This document shows positions 35,010 to 48,136 of a DNA stretch of 64,000 nt, piece by piece. Numbering within the stretch: the first letter of the stretch is position 1; every line of letters begins with the position of its first letter. The position numbers and the translations under genes are program-made. The stretch is from Sialis fuliginosa (lineage: Eukaryota > Arthropoda > Insecta > Megaloptera > Sialidae): the NCBI GenBank assembly GCA_961205875.1, contig OY540812.1:2170001-2234000 (forward strand). The letters are read 5' to 3'. A model generated the notes under the pieces. It saw only the letters and a list, made by a program, of their open reading frames with translations. It ran no database searches and had not been told where the DNA came from.

Positions 35010-35055
35010 CCCTCTCTCTCTATCTATCTATCTCTCTCTGTCACACACACACTTG
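35010..35055. repeat. CT/TCTA/CA microsatellite
   Basis: 'ctctctctctatctatctat', then 'ctctctctgtcacacacaca': compound simple repeat. Confidence 0.85.
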
Positions 35056-35475
35056 CACAGTTCATTATGATCTCGATCAGAATATAGAATGATTACTGTC
35101 TAGTTAATACGGTACAATCTTATTAAGGAACAACGGGTTTTATTTTTTTTCTGGGCCGATATCCTTTTTACGGGGATTAAAACTGTAAAAGGGTTAATTT
35201 AGATATATACCGGTCCTTATTTATATTAAAAATTATATATATATTTTTTAATTTGAATGTATTCGTTTCTTTTTTTTAGAATTAACATACTTAGGTACTC
35301 ATATTAAATAAGATACTGGAACAACAGTTATGGCCGCTATTGTGACATCTAGCGTGCAAATGCAAAACTAAAAACCTGTTTTTACCGACTATCATAACAG
35401 AAATCTGTATTATCTTTACCTAACCTAACTTCATGGTGTTAAAATGTTGTATCGCTTAAATAAAGTTATTTATAA

Positions 35476-35937
35476 GGTACTGGCACCAGTTATAGCCGCT
35501 ATAACTGTTTTTGTGATTGACGGGTTTCTTTTTTGTAATTCTCATGAACTCATGTTACTAATAAAACAAGTAACTTTTTATTTGATAAATTTAATTACCA
35601 AAGTCCGCAAATATAGTTTGTTTTTTAAATTACAGCCTTTTATTTTGTTTATGTTTTTTTTCCAGTAATGGATAAAGTAAAACCAGTTATGAGCACGCAG
35701 TGAAAATGATAAGTACTACGACACAAAAGATATAAAAGAAAGAATCGGCAAATTTTAAACAATGTAAAGCAGTTTCTATGATAATATAATAATTAATAAA
35801 TAAATTATACTAATAATTAGTTTAAATGTCCACCATTTTGACACCTATTGGCCTCATATCATCAAATCCCGCTGTAAGACAGTTAAAAGTATATAGATTA
35901 ATATTCATAAATGGTAGTAATCAAATATCAACAAATT
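35476..35937 (+). mobile_element. ACTGGCACCAGT-family element, right end lost
   Basis: The intact left end is 'ggtactggcaccagtt'. Homology stops at 'caaatatcaacaaattc'. A further end-like scrap ('ggaacaacagttatggccgc') lies at 35318-35338. Confidence 0.82.
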
Positions 35938-36214
35938 CATTTTAAAATTAAAAAAAAATTATTTTTTATTTTTTGTGGTTAAACCTTTATTTTCTGCAGA
36001 AATAAGCATTTTTTTGGTAAAATCATCATAAAATAGTTTTTAAAAATATCATGCCTATTACAGTAATTAAAAAATGCATACCATCCGAACGGTAAAAAAA
36101 AAATTAACCTCATACATCATAATTCATAATTTTTTATATGAATATCTCCACGCACATCAGATTAACTACACCTTTATTTTTATGATTGCAATAAAACGAT
36201 CCAAACAGACCCAA

Positions 36215-36258
36215 CAATAAAATGCCTCCCCCCCCCACCCCACCCCACCCCACCCCTC
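36215..36258. repeat. C-rich low-complexity run (CCCCACCC)n
   Basis: Poly-C followed by 'ccccaccccaccccacccc'. The adjacent Pro-rich frame is a by-product. Confidence 0.85.
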
Positions 36259-36264
36259 TCGTAT

Positions 36265-36345
36265 TCCACGTTCTATGCAAAACGAGCGAAATGACAACGT
36301 CACGGTTACGGGTTCGAATCCCTGCAGCCGAGTTCGTGTCATTTA
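36265..36345 (+). other. tRNA-like B box, probable SINE or pseudo-tRNA remnant
   Basis: 'ggttcgaatcc' (36311-36321) is a perfect RNA polymerase III B-box core with T-loop GTTCGAAT and partial stem ACGGG/CCCTG. No convincing A box, anticodon arm or acceptor stem was found upstream, so it is not an intact tRNA. Confidence 0.4.
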
Positions 36346-36644
36346 TACAATTCCGGTTGATTATAATTACAGAATTAATAAAATTAACGATTCACATATA
36401 TATACACAGACACACAGACGGTGGTGTGGTGGCTTCTTCCGGCCAACAGCAGAGACATGCGATGTGCTGGAGTTAAACGTCCTCAAACACCTGAATTTAT
36501 AAAGTTTATAATAACACATATCTTGGCTTTTACATATCCACGTGTGTTTTGGATCAAGAATTGACTGTATAATGTATACGTGTGTATCATATAACGCATG
36601 AAGATAGCTGCGAATTAGTTTTGAAATAGGCATAATGCCTAATT

Positions 36645-37070
36645 TTTAAAAACTATTTTATGATGATCTTATTACCAAAAAAATAAAGATTTAATCACAA
36701 AAATTGACTCTTTTAAAACTAATTTTGAATTTGACGCCAAAACGCTCGCAGGTGTCATGGCGCATTTTTGACGTCACACCTATGTAAACACTCCTTGTCA
36801 ACTATAATAAATCCTTGTTCCATCGCTAATGTTTCTCGGTTTTACTTTTGGTAACACAAAACTGAGCAAATTGATTATTTAAAACCACAAAATCATTTAA
36901 TAACAGTGCAGATATAAATAAAACAAAAATGATGTTTACTTAGCCGTGACGTCATACACTCTGACTGGTGTTTTATCTATACTGTATTTTGTGTTTTTAT
37001 TTTAACAAAAATCATATTATTCTCGCTTTTAATATAAAAATAAATACATTTTTTTAGAATCTTCTTAACC
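36645..37070 (+). repeat. Dispersed repeat, inverted partner at 46860-47310
   Basis: It shares 'catggcgcatttttgacgtc', 'ccatcgctaatgtttctcgg' and 'gtgacgtcata' landmarks with the reverse strand of 46860-47310. A partial third copy of one end is at 35968-36055. Confidence 0.85.
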
Positions 37071-37860
37071 TATTTCATTATTTAAAATCATAATTTCAGT
37101 GATACTTTGTTACTGGTATCATCAACTAGTGTAAAAAAATTTAACAGTAGATCGAGGATGTAATTCTAAACAAAAAACATTATTTGAACCTGTGTCCGGA
37201 AATTCTTCGTGAGGGAGCTACAGTGTTCCAAATATTTTGCCAAAAATTAAAATTTAATATCTTAAAATTATTTAAAATTAACAGTTTCTTATAAAATTAT
37301 ATAAAAACAATATGGAAATTGTTAAAAAATTAAAAAATTCAGAAATACACCTATAATAATGAAAAATATTATAAAATAATTTTAATTTAATCTAAATATA
37401 GCGCGATTAGGGGCTAGAGCACCTAGGAACAAAGCCCCTAGTATTTAAATAAATAATAAATTTTTTACTTTCGTATATTTGAATTAGCTTTTTCTAAACT
37501 TGTATATATATATTATTAGGGTTTCGTACCTCAAAATGAAAAAACGGAACCCTTATAGGTCCGTCAAACCCCTTTTTCTTACTTAAAGTTTTAATGTATC
37601 TTATAAAAGAATTAATGTATTTGTTCTGTCAAAAATTATACATTAAAATTCTTATATCATAATTTACAACATTAATTATATGAAAATAAGTAATATTTAA
37701 TTTAATTACTAAAAACTATGAAATATGATAAAAACCTTGGAGGAACTTATTCATTCAAATATTTAAATCTGAATGAACTAACACGTTTTATATTATTCTG
37801 TTCTTGAACTTAATCTTGCACGCATATAAAACAATTTTACAATATTTTCTAGGATACATA
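37071..37860. other. Intronic DNA; lepidopteran repeat tail, no exon seen
   Basis: 37515-37565 reads 'tagggtttcgtacctcaaaa', then 'aaacggaacccttatagg', a common lepidopteran interspersed-repeat tract. The rest is AT-rich. Confidence 0.55.
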
Positions 37861-38223
37861 CAGTGTATTCTAAGATAGGAAATTTGACATAGAGACAATT
37901 AGAAGTGTTGTAGTAACCTTTGATCAAATTTAACGATATGTGATTGGTGCATTTTGAAATGCCGCCTCGAAACTAACTGATAAATTTTAAATTAATCAAC
38001 AGTATTTTGTTCTCAATTTTAATTTCATTAATTTAAGCATCCTAGATAAAATTATAATAATATTTTTTGACAGATATAAATTTGAAAACAAAATACTAAT
38101 TACTATTTTATTAAATTTTGTGGCGGCATTTCAAAATGCACCAATCACACATCGTTAAATTTGACCAAAGGTTACTACAGCACTTCTAAATGCCCCCATG
38201 TTAAATCAACTTGGAATACACTG
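37861..38223 (+). mobile_element. Tc1/mariner-like MITE, full length, small deletions
   Basis: It is 363 bp with CAGTGTATTC and GAATACACTG ends, TA-flanked. A block is missing after the left end ('aagttgattaag' is reduced to 'taag') and another near the right end. Confidence 0.88.
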
Positions 38224-39675
38224 TATAATCTTCTTGTATATTTATTATACAAATAAAAATAAAAAAAATTATACCTCGTCCATAAAAAATGTAAATCAGT
38301 GGCAAATCTACAATAGAAATTTGTTAAAACTACGACATATTTCTATATGAATACATTTACAATTAAATTTTTCTTATCTTCGGTACGTATCTTTAAAATA
38401 ATTATTCTAATTCTTATATTATTTTTTTTTATTATTATTTGTGTATATTTCTTAGGATTGCGTGATGCATATTAAATAATCCCGTTAAGACTGCGCATAG
38501 ACTTAATTAAAAAAACACATGAATATTACACTAGAATATATACATATAAGTCTATTATCTATGTATATTCATACATCAAAGTACCTAAGTCTACATAATT
38601 GATGGTAATTTAGGTATTATTCTCTAACAAAAAACTTATTTTGAAAGTTGTAAAGGTTTTTATTTAAACCAGTCTACAGCATGCGATGTTTTTAAACAGA
38701 ATTCAATTTATGTAAGTTGGTACTCTTGAATTATAATTTCTGTTTCTGTATGCTTCGCTTCATATTTCTTCTAGGAAATACATATATATGCAAATAATTC
38801 TTATTGTTTGTTCAATTTTGTTTTTAACCGACTAATATTAATTTTTAACTTCCCAACTGGAAGTTATTGTAATCGGTCCGAAAATCAAAATTAAAAATTT
38901 CAACACTGTGTCATTTTTTACGTTCACGAAATCTCGTAAATAAAAAATGCTATTGACTTCGTTCGGGTGCCAATCGAAGCGTCTTGACGTGATTATTGTC
39001 TGCAAGTAAGGATTTCTCAAAATTCAACCCCTAAGGGGGTAAAAAGGGGTGTAAAGTTTTTTTTTGGTCGGATTTACTTGAAACTTAGCATAAATTTTCT
39101 ACAATACAAATAATGAAAAATGTATTTCAGTATTTTTGTTGTTATACGTGCCTAAACAGCCATAGAAGGGGCGAAAGGCGAAAACCACCCTCAAAATTTT
39201 AAATACTAATAAATAAGTCTATAATTCATGTTGACTTGGAAACAAATGCAATTATTTCTCTATAAAATATTGCTCCTAGTAGAGCATATACAGTGAAATA
39301 CATAGATTATGAAGAGTACACACTATTTCTTCTCGATCAAATTAGAGAAAAAAGTAGATTTTATATAAGTACAAAAAATAAAAAATAATATATTTAAAAT
39401 AATGTTAGTTAACAATATATTTGTAAAGAGTAATTTAATTTGTAAACCACTCAAAAATTACATTATGACCCTTAATTATTCCGAAAGAACACATTAAAAT
39501 AATTATTTCCTTCAATGGCTCTGTCCAGTAGCGTCCCTAATAAATTAAAATGTATTAAATTAAAAAATATTTTAAGAAAATAAAGTTCTCAGTTTTGGTT
39601 GCAAATTCTGAAAAAATGAGATCAAAACTCATCTACAAATTCGTTGTTTTAAATCACTAACTTCGACTCCCTCGG
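38224..39675. other. Intronic DNA with an old interspersed repeat
   Basis: 38850-39250 ('cccaactggaagttattgta', 'caacccctaagggggtaaaa') looks like a degraded retroelement-type repeat and shades into the 'gtacgtgcctaa' repeat family. There is no coding frame. Confidence 0.5.
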
Positions 39676-39678
39676 CGG

Positions 39679-40032
39679 TATTCCAAGTTGATTAAGACAG
39701 GAAATTTAACATGGGGACAATTAGAAATGTTGTAGTAACCTTTGGTCAAAAACGATGTGTGATTGGTGCATTTTGAAATGCCGCCACAAAATTTAATAAA
39801 ATAGTAATTAGTATTTTGTTTTCAAATTTATATCTGCCAAAAAATATTATTATAATTGTATCTAGGATGCTTACTTCATTCTTTATTAAAGTTGAAACAA
39901 AATACTGTTGATTAATTTAAAATTTATCAGTTAGTTTCGAGGCGGCATTTCAAAATGCACCAATCACACATCGTTAAATTTGACCAAAGGTTACTACAAC
40001 ACTTCTAATTGTCCCCATGTTAAATTTCCTAT
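39679..40032 (+). mobile_element. Tc1/mariner-like MITE, both tips missing
   Basis: It runs from 'tattccaagttgattaag' to 'gttaaatttcctat' and is collinear with the other copies, lacking the terminal CAGTG on both sides. Confidence 0.82.
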
Positions 40033-41053
40033 TTTTTAGTTTTTTTTACAAAATTTGAGCTTACTCTTGAATCTTTAAATTTTTCCGAGAAATACCTTAA
40101 ATTAATTTAAGAAGAAAATAATATTTTACACCACTGGTTATGTCAATCATTAGTTTAAAAAAAAATACACAGTATTTAAATCGAAAAGCTAAAGATTCAA
40201 CAATGCTGCTAATAAGTTTTCTTAATGTTTCACGTACTATTAAAAAATCGTTGCGGTAATTTGTATGCTATGTAGGTTTTTATAATTAACAACATCATAC
40301 GGTAATGGTGCAATTTAAGAGGCATTTTGTAGAAATAATTTATAGGAAATTGTAACAAAAACTAGTTTTTTAAAATACATTTACATCAGTGTATGGAAAC
40401 AGTATAATACGACTACAAGAAGTTAAGTTCCCACGCTTTTAAATTACTTATTACATACATATAGATTTATTTACAATTATTGTTATACGTTCTATCTGTA
40501 AGGTATTAAATTCAATCGATGATATGTTATTTCTCGGGGAGAAACAAGGTACGCTATATGTTAGAAAAGGAAAAAAAGTGTAGTATAAAATCAAGATAGC
40601 CATGGTATAAATTAAAATAAAATTTGGCAACGTTGAGTATATATTTTGTATTGCGCATGCGCGACTTTTGTATTGACAGCTACATATTATTTAATGTTTT
40701 GATGTGATAACGTGTACTATTATTTGCAGCTGAATTTGTTATATATTATAAGTTTATAATTAAGAAATAGTTTTTATTATTTTTATTATTCCTTGAAATT
40801 AAAAGAACAATATATTCAGCACGTACGATTTTTAAATACCGCGGCAATTGTCAATATCTTGCGGCGTTGTCATAGCTAGTGCTAGTACCATGATATTTTT
40901 ATCAGAAAATAAGTTTTTATTTTACTTATAACTTAAAAACGGGGTGGTGAAAACACTTGAGATTTTTTATATTAACTCCAATTATATTAATTTAGTTTTT
41001 CTCAAAATTTCATAAATTTCTTGATCTTCCTTCGCATAAAATTATTTACTTTT
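40033..41053. other. Intronic DNA, nothing recognised
   Basis: AT-rich, with a small GC-richer spot near 40640-40690 ('gcgcatgcgcgac'). No splice-site-bounded frame found. Confidence 0.5.
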
Positions 41054-41468
41054 TAAGTCCGCAAATATAGTTTGTTTTTTCTTCAATAAAAGAACCTAGT
41101 AATGGGCACTTGCTAAATGATAAGTACTACGACACAAAAATTATAAAATAAAGAATCATAAAATTTAAAACAATGTAAAGCAGATGCTATGATAATATTA
41201 ATAATTAATTAATAAATAAAATACACTAAATGTTTAAAAAATTTACACCCATTGGCCGATTGTCATCAAATTAAGCTGTTTAAAGGTCTCTATAAACCAC
41301 ACAATTTGACATCCAATCTGCAGATTGTCCCTTTACAGTTAAGTGTCTATGGATTATTATTCAGTAATGGCAGAAGTAATCAAATATCAACAAATGTTTC
41401 TAATTTATTTAGTACATTTAATTAAACAAGTGTCCAACATTGGGGTATTGTCCAAGACTGGTGTCATT
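41054..41468 (+). mobile_element. ACTGGCACCAGT-family element, diverged
   Basis: It retains 'aagtccgcaaatatagtttg', 'agtactacgacacaaaa' and 'ccaagactggtgtca', with insertions such as 41285-41335. Confidence 0.65.
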
Positions 41469-41924
41469 GTGAACTCATTTTCACTAAACGATTTTCGTAA
41501 AAAATCTAAAACATTTTGGTAACTTCGTACAATAGAATCATTTAATTTGTCGAATTCTAGAAACCTGAAGTTAATTATTGTAGTTACGAGCGGTAGGTCG
41601 TTTTGTTACTTATTAATTTCATAACTACACTGCGGAAAATCATATTTGAAGTCTTAAAAAGGCTGTATTTACTACACAGTAATTATGTGGGAATAAAAAT
41701 GAATATTCATATATTAAACTAATTTCAGTTTTACGTAACTTCTAAATATAATCTAGTTAAATCTAATTCTAACCTTCGTGTATGCAAAACGCTAGGGCCA
41801 TTAAAAGTCAATTACAAACGTAAACAAACTGGTATATGTATTAACAGATAGTACAGTGGTATCATCATAGTTGTGGAGTCGAAGGTTGAAGAATGTATCA
41901 TTTATTAAATTTTATGTTTCATTT

Positions 41925-42200
41925 TTATATTTTGCTTAAGATTTTTTTTTTTTTTTTAATTTAATTACTCTACTTGTCTTCGGGTCAACTTCCTTAAAAT
42001 ATTGTTTTCATCTCATATTCACTTTATTATTTCGTAGAAAATAAATAAAATTTAAATTTTAAGTTTCATTTTTATATTTTGTTTAAGATTTGTTTTTGTT
42101 TTTTAATTTAATTACTCTACTTGTCTTAGGGTCAACTTCCTTAAATATTGTTTTCATCTCATGTTCACTTTAATATCTTATATTACTTTGTAGAAAATAA
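41925..42200 (+). repeat. Tandem duplication of about 132 bp
   Basis: 'gtttcatttttatattttg', 'taattactctacttgtctt' and 'ggtcaacttccttaaa' each occur twice about 130 bp apart. Confidence 0.85.
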
Positions 42201-43049
42201 ATACAAATTCAAACTTTTTTTAAATGTATTTTTACCAATTTTATGCTTAGATATCAAATAATTCTGTATAAAAAAAAATCGTAGATTAAATCTAAAAAAA
42301 CATTTTGAATCTGAAACTAAACATTTTTAATTACATCAACAAATATTATTTAAAAAAAATTTTAATTGCAAAAAAAATGAATATTTCTTTCGTTAGTTTT
42401 ATAATCCTATAATTTTGTAAAAAATTATAAAAAATAAAATTTTCAAAAATCACTAGAAAACAGAGATTTCAATCTTTAAAATAGTTTTTTATTTATTTAT
42501 ATACGACAATTTTTACCCAAATTAGAGAGATTTAAATACTACCCATTTTCGATTGCTATTATTGTTTTACATAATATTTCATTCAGAATATTATCAGATG
42601 TATTATATGTATAATTATAACAACTAAAATAACTAACTGGTTGATAAAGAGCTATATAATTAAACATTTGATATCTTTCAAAAATTATTATCTACAAAAA
42701 AATCTAGCCAAATTTTAATTAGTTCGAGTAAAATGTGTATCAAAACATTTTTTTCCAAAGACATATAATTATTACTGTTTCGCAGGGCGTATCGAGTAAT
42801 TATCTTCATATTAGATAAGGGTGAGCATTAAAATCGTATAAGGGATGATTGCTTGTGTGTTAATAGGAGGGATGCTACTTTAAACTACTTCCTAACCTCA
42901 ACAACCCCTTCAGGGTGATTTCCTACCTGTCGTAAAACACCTTGGTATAATTTTCTTTGGAAGATTTTTTTTTATTCATTTAATGATTATATAAAGATTT
43001 ATATATGCATTTTGAAAAATATTTATATTTTAAGATTTTCCTTCCATGT

Positions 43050-43340
43050 CTGTCTGTCTGTATCTTTTCCCCTTGAATCCTTGGCACACGTATAGTTAAT
43101 GAACTACTGAACTGATTTTAATTAAACTTGATTATCTCAAATGTTAAATGTTAAATCATAAGTTATCTCAAAAAAATTTTTTTTTTCTAAATATCTTAAA
43201 AACGACGTATGATACGTGAAATTTGTATAGAACGTTTTTTGAAGAGCATTAAATTTTCTATAAGAAAGTTTATTACAACTTTTGTAGTAAAATATTCCCA
43301 TACGAAGATATATCACCTCTTTCCAAAAACTTTTTTTTTG
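43050..43340 (+). repeat. Dispersed repeat, partner at 54560-54860
   Basis: The two share a (gtct)n-start tract followed by 'aagagcattaaattttct' and 'gtagtaaaatattccc' equivalents at the same spacing. The reverse frame at 43137 is within it. Confidence 0.65.
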
Positions 43341-43566
43341 TTTTTTAGTTAACCATATACATATAATTGTCATTTTCGATGTAGTTATGCATAACAGAAA
43401 AAAAATGTTGAAAAACTAAATATTTCAAAAATATAATAACCGGTCACCTATTGAGAAAAATATCGAATTAATATTTTCTAATTAAATTCTATAAAAATGC
43501 AAATAACTCACCAAAATACTTCACAAGTATTTATAAAAAAAATCGGTGAATTTAGCACGAGAAAGC

Positions 43567-43725
43567 CAGTGTCGTAGTAAGAAAAAAATTCGGGAGGGAT
43601 GAAATACATATGAGTTAATTTTTTGAAGGTATTTTGAACTGATTTTTTCTCAAAACACGTTTTTTTTTAAAACACATAATATTTAATATTATTATATATT
43701 TTAATATATAGTCACTACGCCACTG
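43567..43725. mobile_element. Short hAT-like MITE with perfect 8 bp target duplication
   Basis: Ends are CAGTGTCGTAGTAAG and CACTACGCCACTG. The duplication gagaaagc is at 43559-43566 and 43726-43733. It is only 159 bp long. Confidence 0.88.
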
Positions 43726-44344
43726 GAGAAAGCACTGTGCAGTCACTTGTTTTGTTAAATGATTATTATAAAAACAAAAAAAACAACAATCAAATATACG
43801 CACAATAAAATAAAATATAGCACGTGAAGTTAGTCACATTCGAAATCATAACCTCAAAAAAAAATGTTTGTTTTTTTAAGATGATCATTAAAACTCAAAC
43901 ATGTGAGATACTGTTACAACAATGTAGAGTAAAAAAAAATTATAATAATATAGTGAAATATGAAATTACCAAATTTAATATTGCATTAACTCCAAAATTA
44001 ACTAGCGTATCCTATAGAAGAAACTATTTGTTCTGCAACGTAAATCAAAAACTTATTGAACCTAACCTCACAAATAGGTTTTTTTTTTAAAAAGGGATTT
44101 TTTCAAGAAGTAAAAAAATAGAGTGTCTTGTGTCAATCTGTTAGATGCAGATAGACAAAGAGAGAAAGAAAGGAGTCATATATACGACACGAAATCGTAA
44201 GCAAGTTAATTGTATCAGGTGTATCAAAGGTGTGTATTATAATCATATTAACTTTTGTAATACGAAATCATTTTCGGCTAAAGTATTGGCCTCTGACTTG
44301 GTAGCGTTCTCTTAGACCAGTGGTTCTAAAAATTTGACATATAT

Positions 44345-44654
44345 GACAAGTGCATATCTCTATACATATATAAAAATAAATTACTCGGAAATTACTGAAC
44401 CGATTTTAATGCGGTTTTCACCAATAGTTAGATAATTTTTCTGTGCATGTTCGTGGCTATAAAAATTTTAAGAAAACTTAAGATTTAACATCAAAAGACT
44501 AAAAAAAATCTTTATCAAGTCGTGTTTTATTTCTATGATATCATAGCATACAACTGTCATTTACATGAGCATATTGGGTGGGCATGTTAGATATTTTAGG
44601 TCACTATGATTTTGCAGTTATTAACCCGGATAACACCGGGTCCAACGCGCTAGT
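44345..44654 (+). mobile_element. Helitron-like non-autonomous element, 3' end
   Basis: The 3' terminus has a hairpin ('acccgg ataaca ccgggt') followed by 'ccaacgcgctagt', fitting Helitrons that end in CTAGT. Upstream is 'ctgaaccgattttaatgcgg'. The 5' limit is estimated. Confidence 0.6.
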
Positions 44655-46859
44655 ATTATATACGAATTAAAAAAAATCCGTATATTTTAAAAATAAATGA
44701 AAGTTTAGTTTAATTAATGGCAAGTTTCAATAACGACAGCTATCTTTAAGGGAGGGGCGTCATAGAATAAAAAATGTAGATCTCAATTAATCAGTAGAAT
44801 TTTATCGAATTTTTAATAACTCAAAAATGGCGCCTGCAAAGAAGCTCAAAAAATATATATTAAAATATCAAATACAGCTAATAACTCGTTAAGGGGGGGG
44901 GGGGGGTGACGAAGTGTGACATTGTGTGACAAGGGGGTGGTGAGGGGTCCTAAATTTCGTGATATCACATTTCAAAATATAATATACTAGCTTTTTTGTA
45001 GACATTTTAAACATTTAAACAATTTTAAGGTGTAAAATTGCAAAATATGTGAGGGGGGGGGGATCTCACAAATATGACCAGCTGTGACAAGAACAGGGGG
45101 GGGGTAAAAAAATCATGAAATTTGTGTGACGTAATTTTAATTTAAGATAATTATGTTGATTCCAAAAATAAAAAAATTTGAAAGCCACTGGATTTGACGA
45201 TTCCGCGTGTTTTTTATCACGTGTGTGTGTGTGTGTGTGAAAGAAAGTTACGCAATAGTTGAGTAATTGTAATTTGATGGATAAGAATGTATCTGCGCTT
45301 AATCTATGTTTTTTTTTCGAGATGTAATAAGTAACATTAAAAATGTACAATGCAGAGAAACGTTATTTTATATTTATTACTGTCACGTATATTAAATGAA
45401 AAAAATAATGCGGGCGAAATACTTCCGCTTGAGAAAGAACAATTAAATGTTTTTTTCAAATTTTTGTTGATTTTCAAAATAATTAATTGGTAAATTAATT
45501 ATTATTTTTTAATTTTTTTATTTGTCCGACAGTTCAATAGTAAAGTTGATATCTGTGCGGGTTAAATATTTGTGGGTGAGTGGTTAGGGATAAAAGGAGA
45601 ATTGGGATGTTGCCGATGGGCCGATCATAGCAGGTTTTCAAATAGAGTGGCCAGGATCCAAGGGATATGAAGGCAGGGTTATTTAGGTATTTATAGTTTT
45701 AAATTTCATTTACTTTTACTTTTTAGAACACTCTGTATTGATTTAAAAATAATGTTAGTCCTTTATCAACGTTTGGTGGGTTTAAAATGACAAAATTTTG
45801 CGCGAAATTTCGCTTCAAGCTAATATTCAAGCAATTTGAATGTAGTTTGGAGGAGTCCAAAAAAAAGTGTTTTGCCATGATCACTGCTGCTCGTCACTAG
45901 ATCATTTGAAACAAAAAAAAAGAAGGGATCATTAGTTAATGACATAATGCTGCGGATGAACGAAGGGATTTGAAAAAAATTAAATTTTCACAAAATGGCG
46001 GATATTGAAAGTCAAAGTTCATTATTCGACTAAAATTTCACTCGCATTTTCGGCTATAAAAAAAATCCTTCGTTCATCCGGAGGACAATTATGTATAGAA
46101 TAAGTGAGAAAAATTTCAAACCAATCGGCAAAACCGTTCTCAAGTTACAGTGATCACCGACTTCGAAAACATGGTTTCGAGAAAAACGCGTTTAAAGTTT
46201 TGAGTACGAATTGCATGCAGATAAAAAATTTATTTTGGAACTTACACTGAATCGTCTATGGACATGACATTTGTCTGAAATTTTCAGAGAATACATCTGA
46301 AATATTCTACTTTGAGAAAATGCAAAAAATAAAAAAGGATTTTTTCAAAATTCTAATTGTTTTCTATGCAGTTAAGTCATTCTGTCAGCTGAATGACTAA
46401 TAACTGTGTATGTATTGTCTTACTAAACGTATTTGTCACAATTATTTCATGTGAGAGTTTTTTCCGCTAGCGGCGGTTAAATCATTAACTCTAGTTTAGA
46501 CCTTATAATTAAAATTACATCTAAGAACAACGCACGATATTCAAACCAATAACCTTCAGGTTCTTTATAAATAATAACAATATCCGTTACTGGAATTAAT
46601 TTTAAATAATTAAAGATATTTACATTTTTTGAATTTTGATTACTTACAAATAATTACATTTCTACTTTACATAGTAATTATATTATTTTTATCATTGCAT
46701 TATTTATATTTGGGGATAAAAACAATCTCCTTTTTACAGTTCCGTCAAACCGGAAACTATATTAGCGAAGGTCTGTCCGTCTGTCTGCAACATAACTGGA
46801 TCGATTGTGTTGAAATAATAAATATTGTTTTTTTTTTAAATAATGAAATAAGTTAAAAA
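44655..46859. other. Intronic DNA; poly-G tracts, microsatellite, no exon seen
   Basis: Poly-G runs at 44895-44907 and 45053-45061 lie among 'gtgtgacaag'-like repeats. A (gt)n run is at 45222-45239. 45780-46340 resembles a diverged mobile repeat ('ggcaaaaccgttctcaagtt'). Confidence 0.5.
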
Positions 46860-47310
46860 GATTCTAAAAAATGTATTTATTTTTATATTAAAAGCGAGAT
46901 TAATATGATTTTTGTTAAAATAAAAACGCAAAATACAGCAATCCGCCATGTTTGATAAAACACCAGTCAGAGTGGATGACGTCACGGCTACGTAAACGTC
47001 ATTTTTGTTTCATTAATATCTGCACTGTTTATAAATTATTTTGTCGTTTTAAATAATCAATTTGCTCAGTTTTGTGTTACCAAAAGTAAAACCGAGAAAC
47101 ATTAGCGATGGAACAAGAATTTATTATAGTTAACAAGGAGTGTTTACATAGGCGTGACGTCAAAAATGCGCCATGACACCTGCGTCAAATTCAAAATTAA
47201 TTTTACAAGGATCAATTTTTGTGATTAAACTTGTATTTTCTGCAGAAATAAGCATTTTTTTGAAAAAAAGAGACACGTAAAATCATCATAAAATAGTTTT
47301 AAAAAATTGC
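46860..47310 (-). repeat. Dispersed repeat, inverted partner of 36645-37070
   Basis: It carries an extra 'agcaatccgccatgtttga' stretch missing from the other copy. No frame of note. Confidence 0.85.
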
Positions 47311-47869
47311 AATTTTTTTAAAAATAATTTAACACTGTACTTGGGGCCTCCAAATTCAAATTTACCTCATGAAGCTATAATGCGCCAGTGAATTTTCTGT
47401 ATTAAAAAAATGTCATTTGCCTCTAACTGTTCACAAATGAGACAAGTAATTAATATATTATAAATTATAAGATTCTTCGATAATATTATATAATAAAATA
47501 TGATTATTTTAACACGTTGACTGTCGTTTTTACAAGTAATAAATAATACACTACAATATCAACATAGCGTGTTTATTGCATATAACAATGTGTATATCAG
47601 GGTAGAAGAATCTTAATTAATATTTATAATTCATAACCAAAGCATAACTAATTAACATTTCTGTATAGAAAATCATTTTTAATAAAATAATTTAAATTAT
47701 AGAGGTAAAATTGTTTCTCTTTTTCAGTTCTTAATAACAATAATCATGTATTTCATGGCTACATTTAATTTAATAATCTATTTTGTAATAAATTAAAATT
47801 TATTATGAATAATACATTTATCATAAAAAGTAAATATATTTAAATAATATACTTTTTCTGTCATGGATG

Positions 47870-48064
47870 CCACGCCGAACTTTCTTATACGTTATGTATA
47901 AAAATTGGAGGGGCGGATAACATAAACAAAAACTATAGATAGTAATATTTGCTAGAACTTTTACATAAGACATTTTTTATCATATAATAAAAATAAATAA
48001 TTCGAAAAATTTAAAAGTTAACAGAAATAAACTTCCGTTTCCGGTTACTGGATTTCTTTCAGAA
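47870..48064 (+). mobile_element. CTTTCTTATACGTAA-family repeat, fragment
   Basis: It carries 'aactttcttatacgttatg' and a degenerate 'ttccgtttccggttactgga' tract, then joins the foldback element homology at 48065. Confidence 0.55.
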
Positions 48065-48136
48065 TAAAAAAAACATTTTAATCAAAAAAAGCATTTAATA
48101 TTAATTTACACGCTCAATTATAAAACTATAATACCT

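Noticed and set aside
36311-36321. Intact tRNA gene
   Set aside because: Only the T-loop/B box is present. No A box, anticodon stem or acceptor pairing was found.
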